NCBI RefSeq assembly: GCF_902832885.1
Contig: NZ_CADFDK010000012.1
Location: 1 to 64,000, forward strand
Direction of reading: 5' to 3'
Source of the DNA: Burkholderia seminalis DSM 23518
GTDB lineage: Bacteria; Pseudomonadota; Gammaproteobacteria; Burkholderiales; Burkholderiaceae
DNA: 64,000 nt
Below, in pieces: positions 28,002 through 37,292 of this stretch (position 1 is the stretch's first letter; each line of letters opens with the position of its first letter). Under the pieces are notes generated by a model. The model had not been told where the DNA came from. It saw only the letters and a program-made list of their open reading frames with translations, and did no database searches. The position numbers and the translations under genes are program-made.

Positions 28002-29025
28002 GGTATTGATCTCAAACGATGGTTGATGATTTGAAACGTGCATGCATCATTCGGTGCTCGTGTCTAAAAATGACGAAGCGCGATTCGAAGACCATTATCG
28101 AAATTTCGGACAATTTATCGAATTGGACGCGACCGATTTGATTTGATTTTCAAATAGGACAAGTACGATATTGAGGTTTTTCGTTTGATGTCCCATATGA
28201 GCGGACCCGCGAGCCAAGCCGGTCATCGACCAGGAAGACGCGACCCGTTGTGACCGGAGTGCAGGTTGGGGACGAGTCAGATTTCTTCGATGCTTTTGCG
28301 GTATCGCGAGTGCGAACGACCACCCGAAGCCTGCTGTTGGCGAGGATGCTTTTCGTCGGCTTCTTCTGTCCGGTGTATCGCGCGCAGAAGCCCTAGCTTG
28401 CGGATACGTCCGAGTCGCGGCGGCAGCGCCGATCGCCCCGGCCGGCGTCTCCGCGTCGCGCGACGCATTGGTACCGGGCACGCTGATCGGCACGCGTGCG
28501 CTGAAGACATCGACCACAAATGCGCTGTACAACGACTGTCCGACAGATCGGGGCACAGCGGCCTGACATGGCACATTCGTTCCGAACGTGACGTATGTCC
28601 TCGCCGGGCGTTCGCATCCCGTTTATGAAACGGATGCGCCGGGAATCGGATACGCTGCCAGGGCCAATGCGGAGAGTTGGAGCGGAAATCCTCGAATTCA
28701 TGGGAAGGCAGTGACGCGACGCCCGCCGCAACCCGTGATATCGGACCTGAGAAATGATGGCGCAATCTCGCGGCCCGGCGACTCATCCGCGGTCCTCTTT
28801 CATCTCGAATTGGCGAAAATCGCGCAGCCCCCCAAACGCGTGACCGCAAATCGGGAATCAATCACGAAAATTCGAAACCCCGAATAACGATCGTCCCCTT
28901 GGCCGACAACGCCACGCGATGGCGTCGAGCATTCAGCGACGACCCGGCCCCGGCACCGCAAGGGGCGTATCCCCGTCTCCCCGCTTCCCGACGCGCCCCC
29001 GCCCCCTGTCGCTACAATAGGCGCC
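28002..29025. other. 1 kb intergenic region between the fimbrial operon and birA, AT-rich on its left side
   Basis: No gene is recognised. Frames such as 28095-28574 (minus) lack a ribosome site and any family resemblance, though they might be decayed remnants. The part at about 28060-28200 is markedly AT-rich for this genome. It holds two copies of TTATCGAA exactly 20 bp apart (28095-28102, 28115-28122) and three tandem GATTT units (28135-28149). This is the likely regulatory region of the divergently placed fimbrial operon. Confidence 0.5.
29013..29018 (+). promoter_or_regulatory. -10 box immediately upstream of birA
   Basis: TACAAT within GCTACAAT ends only seven bases before the birA ATG. 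If used, transcription would begin at or next to the start codon, giving a leaderless message. There is only a weak AGG before the ATG. Confidence 0.45.
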
Positions 29026-29943
29026 ATGAACGCCCCCACCTCCTCCGACACGCCCGAATCCGGCGACGCGCACATCGCGCGCAACCGGCTCGAGGCCCAT
29101 CTGGACGCCGCGCCGCGCGCGTGGCCGCTCGACATCGTCGCCGCCACCGGCTCGACCAATGCCGACGTCTCGGCGCGGCTCAAGGCGCTGCCGCGCAACG
29201 CCCAGGCACTGCCCGCGCCGCTCGTGCGCGTCGCGTTCGAGCAGACGGCCGGCCGCGGCCGGCAGGGCCGCCCGTGGTTCGCGCAGCCCGGCAATGCGCT
29301 GCTGTGCTCGGTCGGCTGCATCGTGCCGCGCCCCGTCGACGCGCTCGGCGGCCTCAGCATCGCGATCGGCGTCGCGCTCGCCGAAGGGCTGGCCACGCTG
29401 CCGCTCGACGCGCGCGCGCGCGTCGTGCTCAAATGGCCGAACGACCTGCTGCTGATGACCGACGACGGTGCGCCGCACATCGTCGGCAAGCTCGCCGGGA
29501 TCCTGATCGAAACCGTCTGGACCACCGCCGACGCCACCGCCGTCGTGATCGGCTTCGGCATCAACGTGCGCGGCGCGGAAGCCGTCGCCGCGCAGGTCGA
29601 TGCGCTGCGCGCGCGCGAAGCGACGCTCGCGAGCGGGCTGCCGCCCGCCGCGCTGTCGATCGCATGCGCGTCGGCCAACCTCACCGATACGCTCGCCGCG
29701 TCGCTGAACGCACTCACGCCCGCGCTCGCGCAGTTCGGCACCGACGGCCTCGCGCCGTTCCTGCCGCGCTGGCACGCGCTGCACGCGTATGCGGGCCGCG
29801 AAGTCGTGCTGCTCGAGCAGGGTGTCGAACGTGCGCGCGGCATCGCGACGGGCATCGACTCGACCGGGCAACTGCTGCTCGACACGCCGGACGGCGTGCA
29901 GACGATCGCGGCCGGCGACGTATCGCTGCGTGAAGCGCAATGA
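29026..29943 (+). CDS. birA: Biotin--[acetyl-CoA-carboxylase] ligase, catalytic domain only
   Basis: A 305-residue enzyme that makes biotinyl-AMP and attaches biotin to carboxylase carrier domains. The nucleotide-binding loop GRGRQGR is at 76-82, KWPND at 136-140 and the catalytic lysine in GKLAGIL (Lys155). The C-terminal SH3-like domain is present. The helix-turn-helix found at the N-terminus of E. coli BirA is absent; residues 1-35 are polar and non-helical. This protein therefore cannot repress the biotin operon by the E. coli mechanism. It overlaps coaX by four bases (ATGA). Confidence 0.95.
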   Translation: MNAPTSSDTPESGDAHIARNRLEAHLDAAPRAWPLDIVAATGSTNADVSARLKALPRNAQALPAPLVRVAFEQTAGRGRQGRPWFAQPGNALLCSVGCIVPRPVDALGGLSIAIGVALAEGLATLPLDARARVVLKWPNDLLLMTDDGAPHIVGKLAGILIETVWTTADATAVVIGFGINVRGAEAVAAQVDALRAREATLASGLPPAALSIACASANLTDTLAASLNALTPALAQFGTDGLAPFLPRWHALHAYAGREVVLLEQGVERARGIATGIDSTGQLLLDTPDGVQTIAAGDVSLREAQ

Positions 29944-30725
29944 GCGAGCCGCACCTGCTGATCGACGCCGGCAACAGCCGGATCAAGTGGGCGCTCGCCG
30001 ACACGCGGCGCACGCTCGTCGATACGGGCGCGTTCGGCCACACGCGCGACGGCGGCGCTGATCCCGACTGGTCGCGCCTGGCGCGGCCGCACGGCGCGTG
30101 GATCTCGAACGTCGCGGGCGCCGACGTCGCCGCGCGGATCGACGCGCTGCTCGACGGGCGCTGGCCGGGCCTGCCGCGCACGACGATCCGCGCGCGGCCC
30201 GCGCAATGCGGCGTGACGAACGGCTATACGACACCCGAACAGCTCGGCAGCGACCGCTGGGCCGGCCTGATCGGCGCGCACGCGGCGTTTCCCGGCGAGC
30301 ATCTGCTGATCGCGACATTCGGCACCGCGACGACGCTCGAGGCGCTGCGCGCGGACGGCCGCTTCACGGGCGGGCTGATCGCGCCGGGCTGGGCGCTGAT
30401 GATGCGCGCGCTCGGCACGCACACCGCGCAGTTGCCGACGCTGACCACCGATATCGCGAGCGGGCTGCTCGCCGGTGCGCAGGCCGAGCCGTTCCAGGTC
30501 GATACGCCGCGCTCGCTGTCGGCCGGGTGCCTGTATGCGCAGGCCGGGCTGATCGAACGCGCGTGGCGCGACCTGGCCGAAGCCTGGCAGGCACCCGTGC
30601 GGCTCGTACTGGCCGGCGGTGCGGCGGACGAGGTCGCGCGCGCGCTGACGGTCCCGCACACGCGGCACGATGCATTGATCCTGTCCGGGCTCGCGCTGAT
30701 CGCGGCCGAGGCCGCGCAGGATTGA
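29940..30725 (+). CDS. coaX: Type III pantothenate kinase
   Basis: A 261-residue kinase for the first step of coenzyme A synthesis, of the acetate/sugar kinase fold. The phosphate loop [11 protein letters not shown] is at 9-19. [12 protein letters not shown], the segment TFGTATTLE and [11 protein letters not shown] complete the type III signature. In TFGTATTLE the usual Asp of DxGTA is replaced by Thr-Phe, as seen in several beta-proteobacterial CoaX enzymes. It is translationally coupled to birA, so cofactor attachment (biotin) and CoA supply are expressed together. Confidence 0.95.
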   Translation: MSEPHLLIDAGNSRIKWALADTRRTLVDTGAFGHTRDGGADPDWSRLARPHGAWISNVAGADVAARIDALLDGRWPGLPRTTIRARPAQCGVTNGYTTPEQLGSDRWAGLIGAHAAFPGEHLLIATFGTATTLEALRADGRFTGGLIAPGWALMMRALGTHTAQLPTLTTDIASGLLAGAQAEPFQVDTPRSLSAGCLYAQAGLIERAWRDLAEAWQAPVRLVLAGGAADEVARALTVPHTRHDALILSGLALIAAEAAQD

Positions 30726-30855
30726 CGGAACAGGTGCCGGCAGCGCGCCGGTACGTGACGGCGCGGGTCCGGACGGACGCGCGTCACACCGACGATGCGG
30801 GGCGCGCGGCGCGGCTGCAATCGCCCGCGCAATCTATCGGCGCGAACCATGAAAA

Positions 30856-30875
30856 AGCCGGCCATGCGGCCGGCT
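30856..30875 (-). terminator. Rho-independent terminator reading leftward
   Basis: Stem AGCCGGCC/GGCCGGCT with a 4-base loop. The A-run on its left side (30852-30856) becomes a U-run only for minus-strand transcripts. It therefore fits as the end of the hldC transcript rather than of coaX. Confidence 0.65.
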
Positions 30876-30922
30876 CGACTGAATGACGTGAACCACGTCG
30901 ATGACGACAAGGAGTTTCGACG

Positions 30923-31165
30923 ATGCTGCGCTGGCTGATCGCTGTTCTCTTTCTCGCCAACATGCTCGCGTTCGTGGTGGCACGCGGCGTGTTCGGGCCG
31001 CTGCCGGCGGCCGGCCCGCGCGAACCCGGCGTGCTGTCGCGGCAGGTGCGGCCCGACGCGCTGCGCGTGACACCGCTCGCGCAGGCGACCGACCAGCCCG
31101 TCATCGGCGGCCCGATCGCGCCGCCGGCGGTCACGACCGCACCGCTCGCCACGTCCGCGCCCTGA
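30923..31165 (+). CDS. Small membrane protein of unknown function
   Basis: An 80-residue protein with one N-terminal membrane segment (about 3-22, WLIAVLFLANMLAFVVARGVF), then a Pro/Ala-rich tail. An AAGGAG about ten bases upstream of the ATG supports translation. The N-terminal pattern resembles membrane-anchored proteins found after coaX in other Burkholderiales, which can be longer. Whether this copy is naturally short or truncated cannot be judged here. No catalytic motif is visible. Confidence 0.6.
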   Translation: MLRWLIAVLFLANMLAFVVARGVFGPLPAAGPREPGVLSRQVRPDALRVTPLAQATDQPVIGGPIAPPAVTTAPLATSAP

Positions 31166-31181
31166 CGGCGCCGGTCCGCGC

Positions 31182-31667
31182 TCAGGGCTGCTGCGCGCGC
31201 ACCTTCTTCAGCAGCGCGGTGGTCGAGCGGTCGTGCTCGAACGGAATCGCCAGCGCACGGCCGCCCCAGCCGCGCACGAGCGCCGATTCCGGCAACGCAT
31301 CCATGTCGTAGTCGCCGCCCTTCACGAGGATGTCCGGACGGACGGCCTCGATCAGCGACACCGGCGTCTTTTCCCCGAACGTCACGACCCAGTCGACGCT
31401 TTCCAGCGCCGCGAGCAGTGCCGCGCGGTCTTCTTCGCGATTGATCGGCCGGTCGTCGCCCTTGCCGAGCATGCGCACCGACGCATCGCTGTTCACGCCG
31501 ACGATCAGGCACGCGCCGAGCGCTTTCGCGTCGGCGAGATACGTGACGTGGCCGCGATGCAGGATGTCGAAGACGCCGTTGGTGAACACGACGGGCGACG
31601 GCAGCGACGCGCGCAGTGCGACGAGGGCATCACGGGTGATCAGCTTGCGTTCGAAGGTAGCGGACAT
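31182..31667 (-). CDS. rfaE2: D-glycero-beta-D-manno-heptose 1-phosphate adenylyltransferase
   Basis: A 161-residue nucleotidyltransferase that makes ADP-heptose for the LPS inner core. FTNGVFDILHRGH (28-40) holds the HxGH nucleotide-binding motif, and KGGDYDMDALPES plus the C-terminal HDRSTTALLKKV are characteristic of the RfaE/HldE C-terminal domain. The kinase half (HldA) is a separate gene not in this window, the usual arrangement in beta-proteobacteria. Also called hldC. Confidence 0.95.
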   Translation of the reverse strand: MSATFERKLITRDALVALRASLPSPVVFTNGVFDILHRGHVTYLADAKALGACLIVGVNSDASVRMLGKGDDRPINREEDRAALLAALESVDWVVTFGEKTPVSLIEAVRPDILVKGGDYDMDALPESALVRGWGGRALAIPFEHDRSTTALLKKVRAQQP

Positions 31668-31719
31668 GGTGGAGATCGGACGGAATGAACGATGGCCCGC
31701 GCAACGGCGGCGCCAGTTA

Positions 31720-31749
31720 AAAAGCCCGCCGGGCTGGCCAGGCGGGCTT
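31720..31749 (-). terminator. Rho-independent terminator of the ferritin-like gene
   Basis: Stem AAGCCCGCC (31722-31730) and GGCGGGCTT (31741-31749), 10-base loop, followed in the minus direction by a U-run (TTAAAAA on plus). It separates the ferritin-like gene from rfaE2. Confidence 0.8.
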
Positions 31750-31817
31750 CATGCAACGAATACGCGACGGCGCCGTGCGGCCGGCGCGCATCACGCCGGC
31801 GGCGGCACCTGCCGGCC

Positions 31818-32696
31818 TCAGGCCGGCTGCGCGGCCGACGACGGGCCGCTTTCGGCCTGCAGGCGGCCGGTGACTTCCTTGCGATAGCGGTTCAGCTCCT
31901 GCGCGGTCGCGAACGTACGCTCGAACAGGATCGACAGGTTGTGCAGGATCCGCTCGACGACCTTCTTTTCCCACTCCCCGTCGAAACGGATCTGCTCGTC
32001 GAGCCAGCGCTCGAGCCATTCCGGATCGGGCAGGCGCGACTGCACGGTGTCGCGCGGGAACAGCGCCTGATTCACGTGCAGGTTGGTCGGATGCAGCGGC
32101 TTCTCGGTGCGGCGCGCCGACGCCATCAGCACGCCGATCTTCGCGAACGCGGCGCGTGCGACGTCGCCGCAGTTGTTCAGCGCCTTCTTCATGTAGCGCA
32201 GGTAGGCGCCGCCATGACGCGCTTCATCGCGCGAGATCGTTTCGTAGATCTGCTTGATGACGGGCTCGGTGTGCCAGTCGGCCGCGCAGCGGTACCAGTG
32301 GTTCAGGCGGATCTCGCCGCAGAAGTGCAGCATCAGCGTCTCGAGCGGCGGCGCCGGGTCGAACTGGAAGCGCACCGCGTGCAGTTCCTCTTCGGTCGGC
32401 ACCATCTCCGGCTTGAAGCGGCGCAGGTATTCCATCAGCACCAGCGAATGCTTCTGCTCCTCGAAGAACCACACGCTCATGAACGCGGAAAAATCGCTGT
32501 CGTGCTGGTTGTCGCGCAGGAACATTTCGGTCGCGGGCAGCGCCGACCATTCGGTGATCGCGTTCATCTTGATCGTCTTCGCCTGCTCGTCGGTGAGCAG
32601 CGAAGCGTCGAACTTGTCCCACGGAATGTCCTTCTCCATGTCCCAGCGGACGGCTTCGAGCGACCTGTAAAGTTCCGGATAAAGCATCGTGTTCAT
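31818..32696 (-). CDS. Ferritin-like di-iron protein
   Basis: A 292-residue all-helical protein. Carboxylate/histidine motifs suit a di-iron centre: Glu57 (TEMF), Glu80-x-x-His83 (EEQKH), Glu128 (GEIR) and Asp157-Glu-Ala-Arg-His161 (DEARHGG). The spacing recalls the ferritin-like superfamily that includes acyl-ACP desaturases and related oxygenases. Its substrate is unknown. There is no signal peptide, so it is cytosolic. It is monocistronic: a terminator follows, and a 470-bp gap precedes it. Confidence 0.85.
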   Translation of the reverse strand: MNTMLYPELYRSLEAVRWDMEKDIPWDKFDASLLTDEQAKTIKMNAITEWSALPATEMFLRDNQHDSDFSAFMSVWFFEEQKHSLVLMEYLRRFKPEMVPTEEELHAVRFQFDPAPPLETLMLHFCGEIRLNHWYRCAADWHTEPVIKQIYETISRDEARHGGAYLRYMKKALNNCGDVARAAFAKIGVLMASARRTEKPLHPTNLHVNQALFPRDTVQSRLPDPEWLERWLDEQIRFDGEWEKKVVERILHNLSILFERTFATAQELNRYRKEVTGRLQAESGPSSAAQPA

Positions 32697-33162
32697 GATG
32701 GTCCCACCCCTGTTCTGCGCAATGCGACTTCTCTAAACGTGACTGTTGCCGCGCCGGCGCGCCACGCGCGCTTTTTGCAGCCAAGACTCAAATTTTACGC
32801 GGGAAACCGACCCGCCGGACGTTGATTCCTCGTCCGGCAGCCGTGCGGCCGCGTCGCCGCCGTTGGGCATGCCGCAGCCGCGCTCCGTTCGGACGGAGCC
32901 GGCCACGCTTGCCTGCGTTGGGGGCCGGCGCTGGCCGGCTCGTTGGCGCGCCCGTCCCCTGCCCCAGGCGGGTTCCCCGGAGGGTCCCGTGCGGATGCCG
33001 GATCGGCGGGCTGCTCGATATGGTGTATACGGCGGCGGCCATGATATCACGCGTGCATGACGGTTCCGAGACGCTTGCCCGGTCGCGCGCCGCCCACCGC
33101 GGTGCGGCGATCGGTCGCGGGCAACCGTCGCGAAAACGCAACCTTACATTCCCCTGCGCGTG
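32697..33162. other. Intergenic region, 466 bp, no gene recognised
   Basis: Open frames on both strands give Arg/Pro-rich sequence without family resemblance or ribosome sites. It should hold the promoter of the ferritin-like gene (minus). A TATACA and a TATCAT near 33025-33050 on the minus strand are possible -10 boxes but lack a convincing -35. Confidence 0.4.
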
Positions 33163-34389
33163 TCAGACCCGTATTTTGCCGGCCGCGTGGCCGCCCTCCG
33201 GCGGCGTGCCGGCCGCCGTCGCGCCGCTGCCGTCCGCCTGCGCGATCCAGCCGGCAAGCGTGTCGCGCTGCGCGCGCCCGTCGACGTAGCCGAGCTCGAT
33301 CAGCTCGCGCGTGAATGCCTCCTCGAACAGCAGGTAGCTCGCGAACGACGCGCCGGCCGGCTGGCTGCCGCCGATCGCGCCGAGCAGCCCGCGCATCGTC
33401 GCCGGCATCTGCTTCAGGTGCTTCGCGGCGATCAGCTCGATGCGCTCGGACGGCGCGATCGCGAGCACGTCCACGTGCCGCCAGCCGCTGTCGACCTCGA
33501 CCTGGTGCGGCAGGTGCTCGATCATCCGGTTGATGTGCTCGATGCGTTCGATGTCCGAACCGATCGAGTCGAGGAACACGCTCGCGAGTACCTGCTGGCC
33601 GATTTGCGCGAGCGTCGGGTAGCCGCGCACCAGCCCGGCGCCGTTCGCGGCCGGGATTTCGGGGCGCGGGTCGGCCGCGCCGATGACGACGATCCGGTCC
33701 GCACCGAAGTGGATGGCCGGCGACAGCGGCGCGATCTGCCGGATCGACCCGTCGCCGAAGTATTCGATCTGCCCGTCGAGCACGAGCGGCACGGCCGGGA
33801 ACACGAACGGGATGGCCGACGACGCGAGCAGGTGCGACGCCGACAGGTCGACGAGCCGCGCGGTGCGCTGCGCGCGCCGCCATGCCTGGATCGGCTGCGC
33901 CGCCTGGTAGAACGTCAGGTGCCGGCCGCTCGAATAGCTGAGCGCGGTGATCGAAAGCGCATGCAGCAGCCGCGCCTCGAGCATCTGCTCGATCCGGTGG
34001 AAGCTCAGCTCGCGCTGCAGCAGGTGTGCGAGCGGCGTGTTGTCGAGCAACCCGCGCGGCGAGCGGCGGGCCGCCCAGCCGAACGTCATGGTCGCGAGCC
34101 AGCGCGCGCCGGCGGCCGCGATGCCGAGCCAGTCGCTGCGATAGACGTAATCGGCGCGCAGCGGCTCCCAGAACTCGAGCAGGCGCCGCACGCCGTGAGA
34201 GAAATCGTCCGCGTGGCTCGCGAGCGACGTCGCGTTGATCGCGCCGGCCGACGAGCCGCACACCACCGCGAACGGCAGCGTGTGCCGCTGCGGATCGGCT
34301 TCGCGCGCGATCTCGGCCAGTGCCTTCAGCACGCCGACCTGGTAGGCGGCACGCGCGCCGCCCCCCATCAGAACGAGCGCGAGCCGCAT
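33163..34389 (-). CDS. Patatin-like phospholipase
   Basis: A 408-residue lipid acyl hydrolase. The oxyanion glycine-rich loop GGGARAAYQ is at 9-17, the nucleophile elbow GSSAG at 45-49 (Ser47) and the catalytic Asp213 lies in DGS. There is no signal peptide. PhaM is encoded 24 bp upstream on the same strand. Some bacterial patatin proteins act on PHB granules or membrane lipids, so a granule-related role is possible but only by context. The Ala/Gly-rich C-terminus is low complexity. Confidence 0.9.
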   Translation of the reverse strand: MRLALVLMGGGARAAYQVGVLKALAEIAREADPQRHTLPFAVVCGSSAGAINATSLASHADDFSHGVRRLLEFWEPLRADYVYRSDWLGIAAAGARWLATMTFGWAARRSPRGLLDNTPLAHLLQRELSFHRIEQMLEARLLHALSITALSYSSGRHLTFYQAAQPIQAWRRAQRTARLVDLSASHLLASSAIPFVFPAVPLVLDGQIEYFGDGSIRQIAPLSPAIHFGADRIVVIGAADPRPEIPAANGAGLVRGYPTLAQIGQQVLASVFLDSIGSDIERIEHINRMIEHLPHQVEVDSGWRHVDVLAIAPSERIELIAAKHLKQMPATMRGLLGAIGGSQPAGASFASYLLFEEAFTRELIELGYVDGRAQRDTLAGWIAQADGSGATAAGTPPEGGHAAGKIRV

Positions 34390-34413
34390 GATCGACCTGC
34401 TACCGGCGCCGCG

Positions 34414-35151
34414 TCACGTCGAGCGCTTCGGCGGACGCGTTTCGGGCGACGAAGCGGCGGCGGCGCGCGCCGCGGCGGAGCCGGACGGCTTTGCGCGCTT
34501 CGCGGCGGGCTTGCGCGGCGCGGCGGCCGCCGGCGCCGGCTTCGCGACCGGTTCCGGCGCGGCGGCCGCATCCGGCGGCGCGTCGCCGGGCGCGGCGGGC
34601 TGCATGCCCGGCTGCGCCATCGCGAGGCTCGCGAGCTGGTTGAACTGCGACTGCAGCAGGTTCCACCAGCCGGCCGGGTCGAACGCCTGCCCGGCGTCGC
34701 CGGCGGGCGCATCGGCGGCATCCGGCGCCGGCGCCGCGTCGCCGGACGGTGCGGCCTTCGCAGCCTGCGCGGCGGCAACGGCCGCGTCCTCGGCCGCCGA
34801 CATCGAGCTTTGCGCGAACGCGCCGAACGCTCGCAGCGTCGCGAGCGTCGCACGCTGCACCTCGAGCGCCTGGATCGCGGACTGCAGCATCCCGAGGTTG
34901 AGCTTCAGCCACTGCTCGACCGCGCGCAGATCGGTGATCCGCTTGTCGAGTTCCTCGACGCTCGTGAGCGGCGCCATCATGTCGGACATGCTCGACAGCG
35001 ACGGCGGCAGCCCTGTCGCCGCGCCGGGAAACGGCGCCATGCCGCCGAACGGCGACATCCGCATCATGTCCCACATGCGGTCCATCATGTCGGCGGGCTT
35101 GAAGCCGGCAAAGCCGGCGAAAGGGTTGGCGTCGGAGGCATCGGTCGTCAT
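34414..35151 (-). CDS. phaM: PhaM family PHB granule regulatory protein
   Basis: A 245-residue protein. The N-terminal ~110 residues match the PhaM domain (NPFAGFAGFKPADMMDRMWDMM, then VEELDKRITDLRAVEQWLKLNLGMLQ). The C-terminal half is Ala/Pro-rich and ends in a Lys/Arg-rich PAAKRAKP-like tail, as in the DNA-binding tail of Cupriavidus PhaM. The family protein activates PHB synthase PhaC and tethers granules to the nucleoid. It precedes the patatin-like gene by 24 bp, pointing to joint expression. Confidence 0.9.
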   Translation of the reverse strand: MTTDASDANPFAGFAGFKPADMMDRMWDMMRMSPFGGMAPFPGAATGLPPSLSSMSDMMAPLTSVEELDKRITDLRAVEQWLKLNLGMLQSAIQALEVQRATLATLRAFGAFAQSSMSAAEDAAVAAAQAAKAAPSGDAAPAPDAADAPAGDAGQAFDPAGWWNLLQSQFNQLASLAMAQPGMQPAAPGDAPPDAAAAPEPVAKPAPAAAAPRKPAAKRAKPSGSAAARAAAASSPETRPPKRST

Positions 35152-35232
35152 ACGGGCATCCTGTTTGACTGGGGAAGCGAGGCGGCCGCCATGCGTCGCG
35201 CGGCCGCGCGTGAATCGATCATAGCGCGCGCG

Positions 35233-36060
35233 TCAGAACGGCGCGTCGCCGGGGAACGCGGGCGGGCGCCGCTCGCGCAGCGAGCGGATGCCCTCCTGCA
35301 CGTCGGGCCCCGAGAAGCCCATGAACTCGAGCGCGAGCGACGTATCGAAGGTCGGCCCGGCCGAGCGCAGCCAGTTGTTCAGCGCGTACTTGGTCCAGCG
35401 GATCGCCGACTGCGAACCCTGCGCGAGCCGCTCGGCCACTTCGTACGCCTTCGGCAGCAGGTCGGCCGGCTCGACCGCGAGCGAGACCAGCCCGATCCGC
35501 TCGGCCTCCGCGCCGCTCACGGGCTCGCACAGCAGCAGGTAGTACTTCGCCTTCGCCATCCCGCACAGCAGCGGCCACACGATCGCCGCGTGGTCGCCGG
35601 CCGCGACGCCGAGCCGCGTATGGCCGTCGATGATGCGCGCATCCCGCGCGGCGATCGAGATGTCGGCGAGCAGCCCGGCGACGAGCCCCGCGCCGACGGC
35701 CGGGCCATGCATCGCCGACACGATCGGCTTGCTGCAGTTGATCACGTTGTAGACGAGGTCGCGCGCCTCGCGCCACACGCGGGCGCGCACGTCGAAGTCG
35801 TTGGCCATGTCCTCGACGAGCGCGAGATCGCCGCCCGCCGAAAAGCCCTTGCCTTCGCCGCGGATCACCGCGACGCGCGTGTCGGGATCGCGGTCGACGT
35901 CGCGCCAGATGTCGGCGAGCTCGCGATGCATGCGCGCGTTCGCGGTCGCGAGGCCGCTGCGGTTCGCGCCCTCGCCGCTCATCACGATGTCGAGCACGCC
36001 GTGGTCGCGGCGCGTCACCTTCAGTGCTTCGTAACCGCCGTACGCGGCGAGATCGGCCAT
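35233..36060 (-). CDS. Enoyl-CoA hydratase/isomerase family protein
   Basis: A 275-residue crotonase-fold enzyme. The two oxyanion-hole segments are [16 protein letters not shown] (about 70-85) and [16 protein letters not shown] (about 118-133). In the region where enoyl-CoA hydratases carry a catalytic Glu, the sequence reads [18 protein letters not shown], so Asp may take over or the reaction may differ. Exact substrate unknown. It lies upstream of phaM (81 bp) and downstream of the FAH-fold gene (about 110 bp), all on minus. Confidence 0.9.
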   Translation of the reverse strand: MADLAAYGGYEALKVTRRDHGVLDIVMSGEGANRSGLATANARMHRELADIWRDVDRDPDTRVAVIRGEGKGFSAGGDLALVEDMANDFDVRARVWREARDLVYNVINCSKPIVSAMHGPAVGAGLVAGLLADISIAARDARIIDGHTRLGVAAGDHAAIVWPLLCGMAKAKYYLLLCEPVSGAEAERIGLVSLAVEPADLLPKAYEVAERLAQGSQSAIRWTKYALNNWLRSAGPTFDTSLALEFMGFSGPDVQEGIRSLRERRPPAFPGDAPF

Positions 36061-36169
36061 GTGCCGCTCCTTGTTCGACGCTCTTGAATCGAGTGTAGCC
36101 AAGCCCGCGCGGGCAAACATCGGGCGAAACCCGGCGCGCGGACCGGGGCCGGGTGTCGCGGTACGCGGC

Positions 36170-37162
36170 TTACGCCGCGCCGTCGGGCGGGGCGACCGAC
36201 TGCTCGATCGCGCCGAAGATCGACTTGCCGGCCGTGTCGAACATCTCGATGCGCACGGTGTCGCCGTAGCGCATGAATTCGGTCTGCGGCGCGCCGTGCT
36301 CGATCGTCTCCAGGCAGCGCTTCTCGGCGATGCAGCAGTAGCCGCGCTTCGCGTCCTTGTTCGACACCGTGCCCGAGCCGACGATCGAGCCGGCACGCAG
36401 GTTGCGCGTCTTCGCCGCGTGCGCGATCAACTGGCCGAAGTGGAACACCATGTCGGTGCCCGCATCGGGCTGGCCGACCTTCCTGCCGTTCCAGTGGACG
36501 ATCATCGGCCGGTGCACGCGGCCTTCGCGCCATTCGTCGCCGAGCTCGTCGGGCGTCACGGCGACCGGCGCGAACGCGGTGGCCGGCTTGCTCTGGAAGA
36601 AGCCGAAACCCTTCGCGAGCTCGGCCGGAATCAGGTTGCGCAGCGACACGTCGTTCACGAGCGTGACGAGGCGCACGGCCTTCAACGCGGCGTCGGGCGA
36701 TGCGCTCATCGGCACGTCGCCGGTGATCACCGCGACTTCCGCCTCGAAATCGATGCCCCATTCCTCCGACGGGCACACGACGTCGTCGCGCGGGCCCAGG
36801 AAATCGTCGCTGCCCCCCTGGTACATCAGCGGATCGGTCCAGAATTCGGGCGGCATCTCCGCGCCGCGCGCGCGGCGCACGAGCTCGACGTGGTTCACGT
36901 AGGCGGAGCCGTCGGCCCACTGGAACGCGCGCGGCAGCGGCGCCATGCAGTTGGCCGGATCGAACGCGAATGCATGGCGCGCGCGGCCGTGGTTCAGCGC
37001 GTCGTACAGGTCGCGCAGCTGCGGCGCGTAGAACGCCCAGTCGTCGAGGACGCGCTGCAGCGTCGGCGCGATCGTGTCGGCGATCGCCGCGGTGTGCAGG
37101 TCGCGCGACACGACGATCAGCTGGCCGTCGCGCGTGCCGTCCTTCAGCGAAGCAAGTTTCAT
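36170..37162 (-). CDS. Fumarylacetoacetate hydrolase family protein
   Basis: A 330-residue FAH-fold enzyme. The metal-binding carboxylates are in [15 protein letters not shown], and the catalytic segment includes [10 protein letters not shown] and [19 protein letters not shown]. Overall layout (N-terminal cap, then FAH core) fits fumarylacetoacetases acting in tyrosine or homogentisate-type aromatic breakdown. No homogentisate dioxygenase or other tyrosine gene adjoins, so the substrate is uncertain. It is divergent from the IclR regulator (130 bp between start codons), which probably controls it. Confidence 0.9.
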   Translation of the reverse strand: MKLASLKDGTRDGQLIVVSRDLHTAAIADTIAPTLQRVLDDWAFYAPQLRDLYDALNHGRARHAFAFDPANCMAPLPRAFQWADGSAYVNHVELVRRARGAEMPPEFWTDPLMYQGGSDDFLGPRDDVVCPSEEWGIDFEAEVAVITGDVPMSASPDAALKAVRLVTLVNDVSLRNLIPAELAKGFGFFQSKPATAFAPVAVTPDELGDEWREGRVHRPMIVHWNGRKVGQPDAGTDMVFHFGQLIAHAAKTRNLRAGSIVGSGTVSNKDAKRGYCCIAEKRCLETIEHGAPQTEFMRYGDTVRIEMFDTAGKSIFGAIEQSVAPPDGAA

Positions 37163-37292
37163 AAGGGGGACTCTGCCGTTGTAGTGACGATGGAGGGAAT
37201 CTATTTTACGATGGTGAATCCATGCGGCGCGCGACGATCGCGCCTGCCGTTTCCGCCCCGATTCCTGCCGCATTTTCGCGCACCCGTTGCCC

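Noticed and set aside
28095-28574. A 159-codon minus-strand frame in the region upstream of the fimbrial operon
   Set aside because: No ribosome site, no domain, and atypical composition. It might be a decayed gene, but the sequence alone does not show it.
32746-33289. Plus- and minus-strand frames between the ferritin-like and patatin genes
   Set aside because: No start signals or family features. Frames run into the patatin gene from the other strand.
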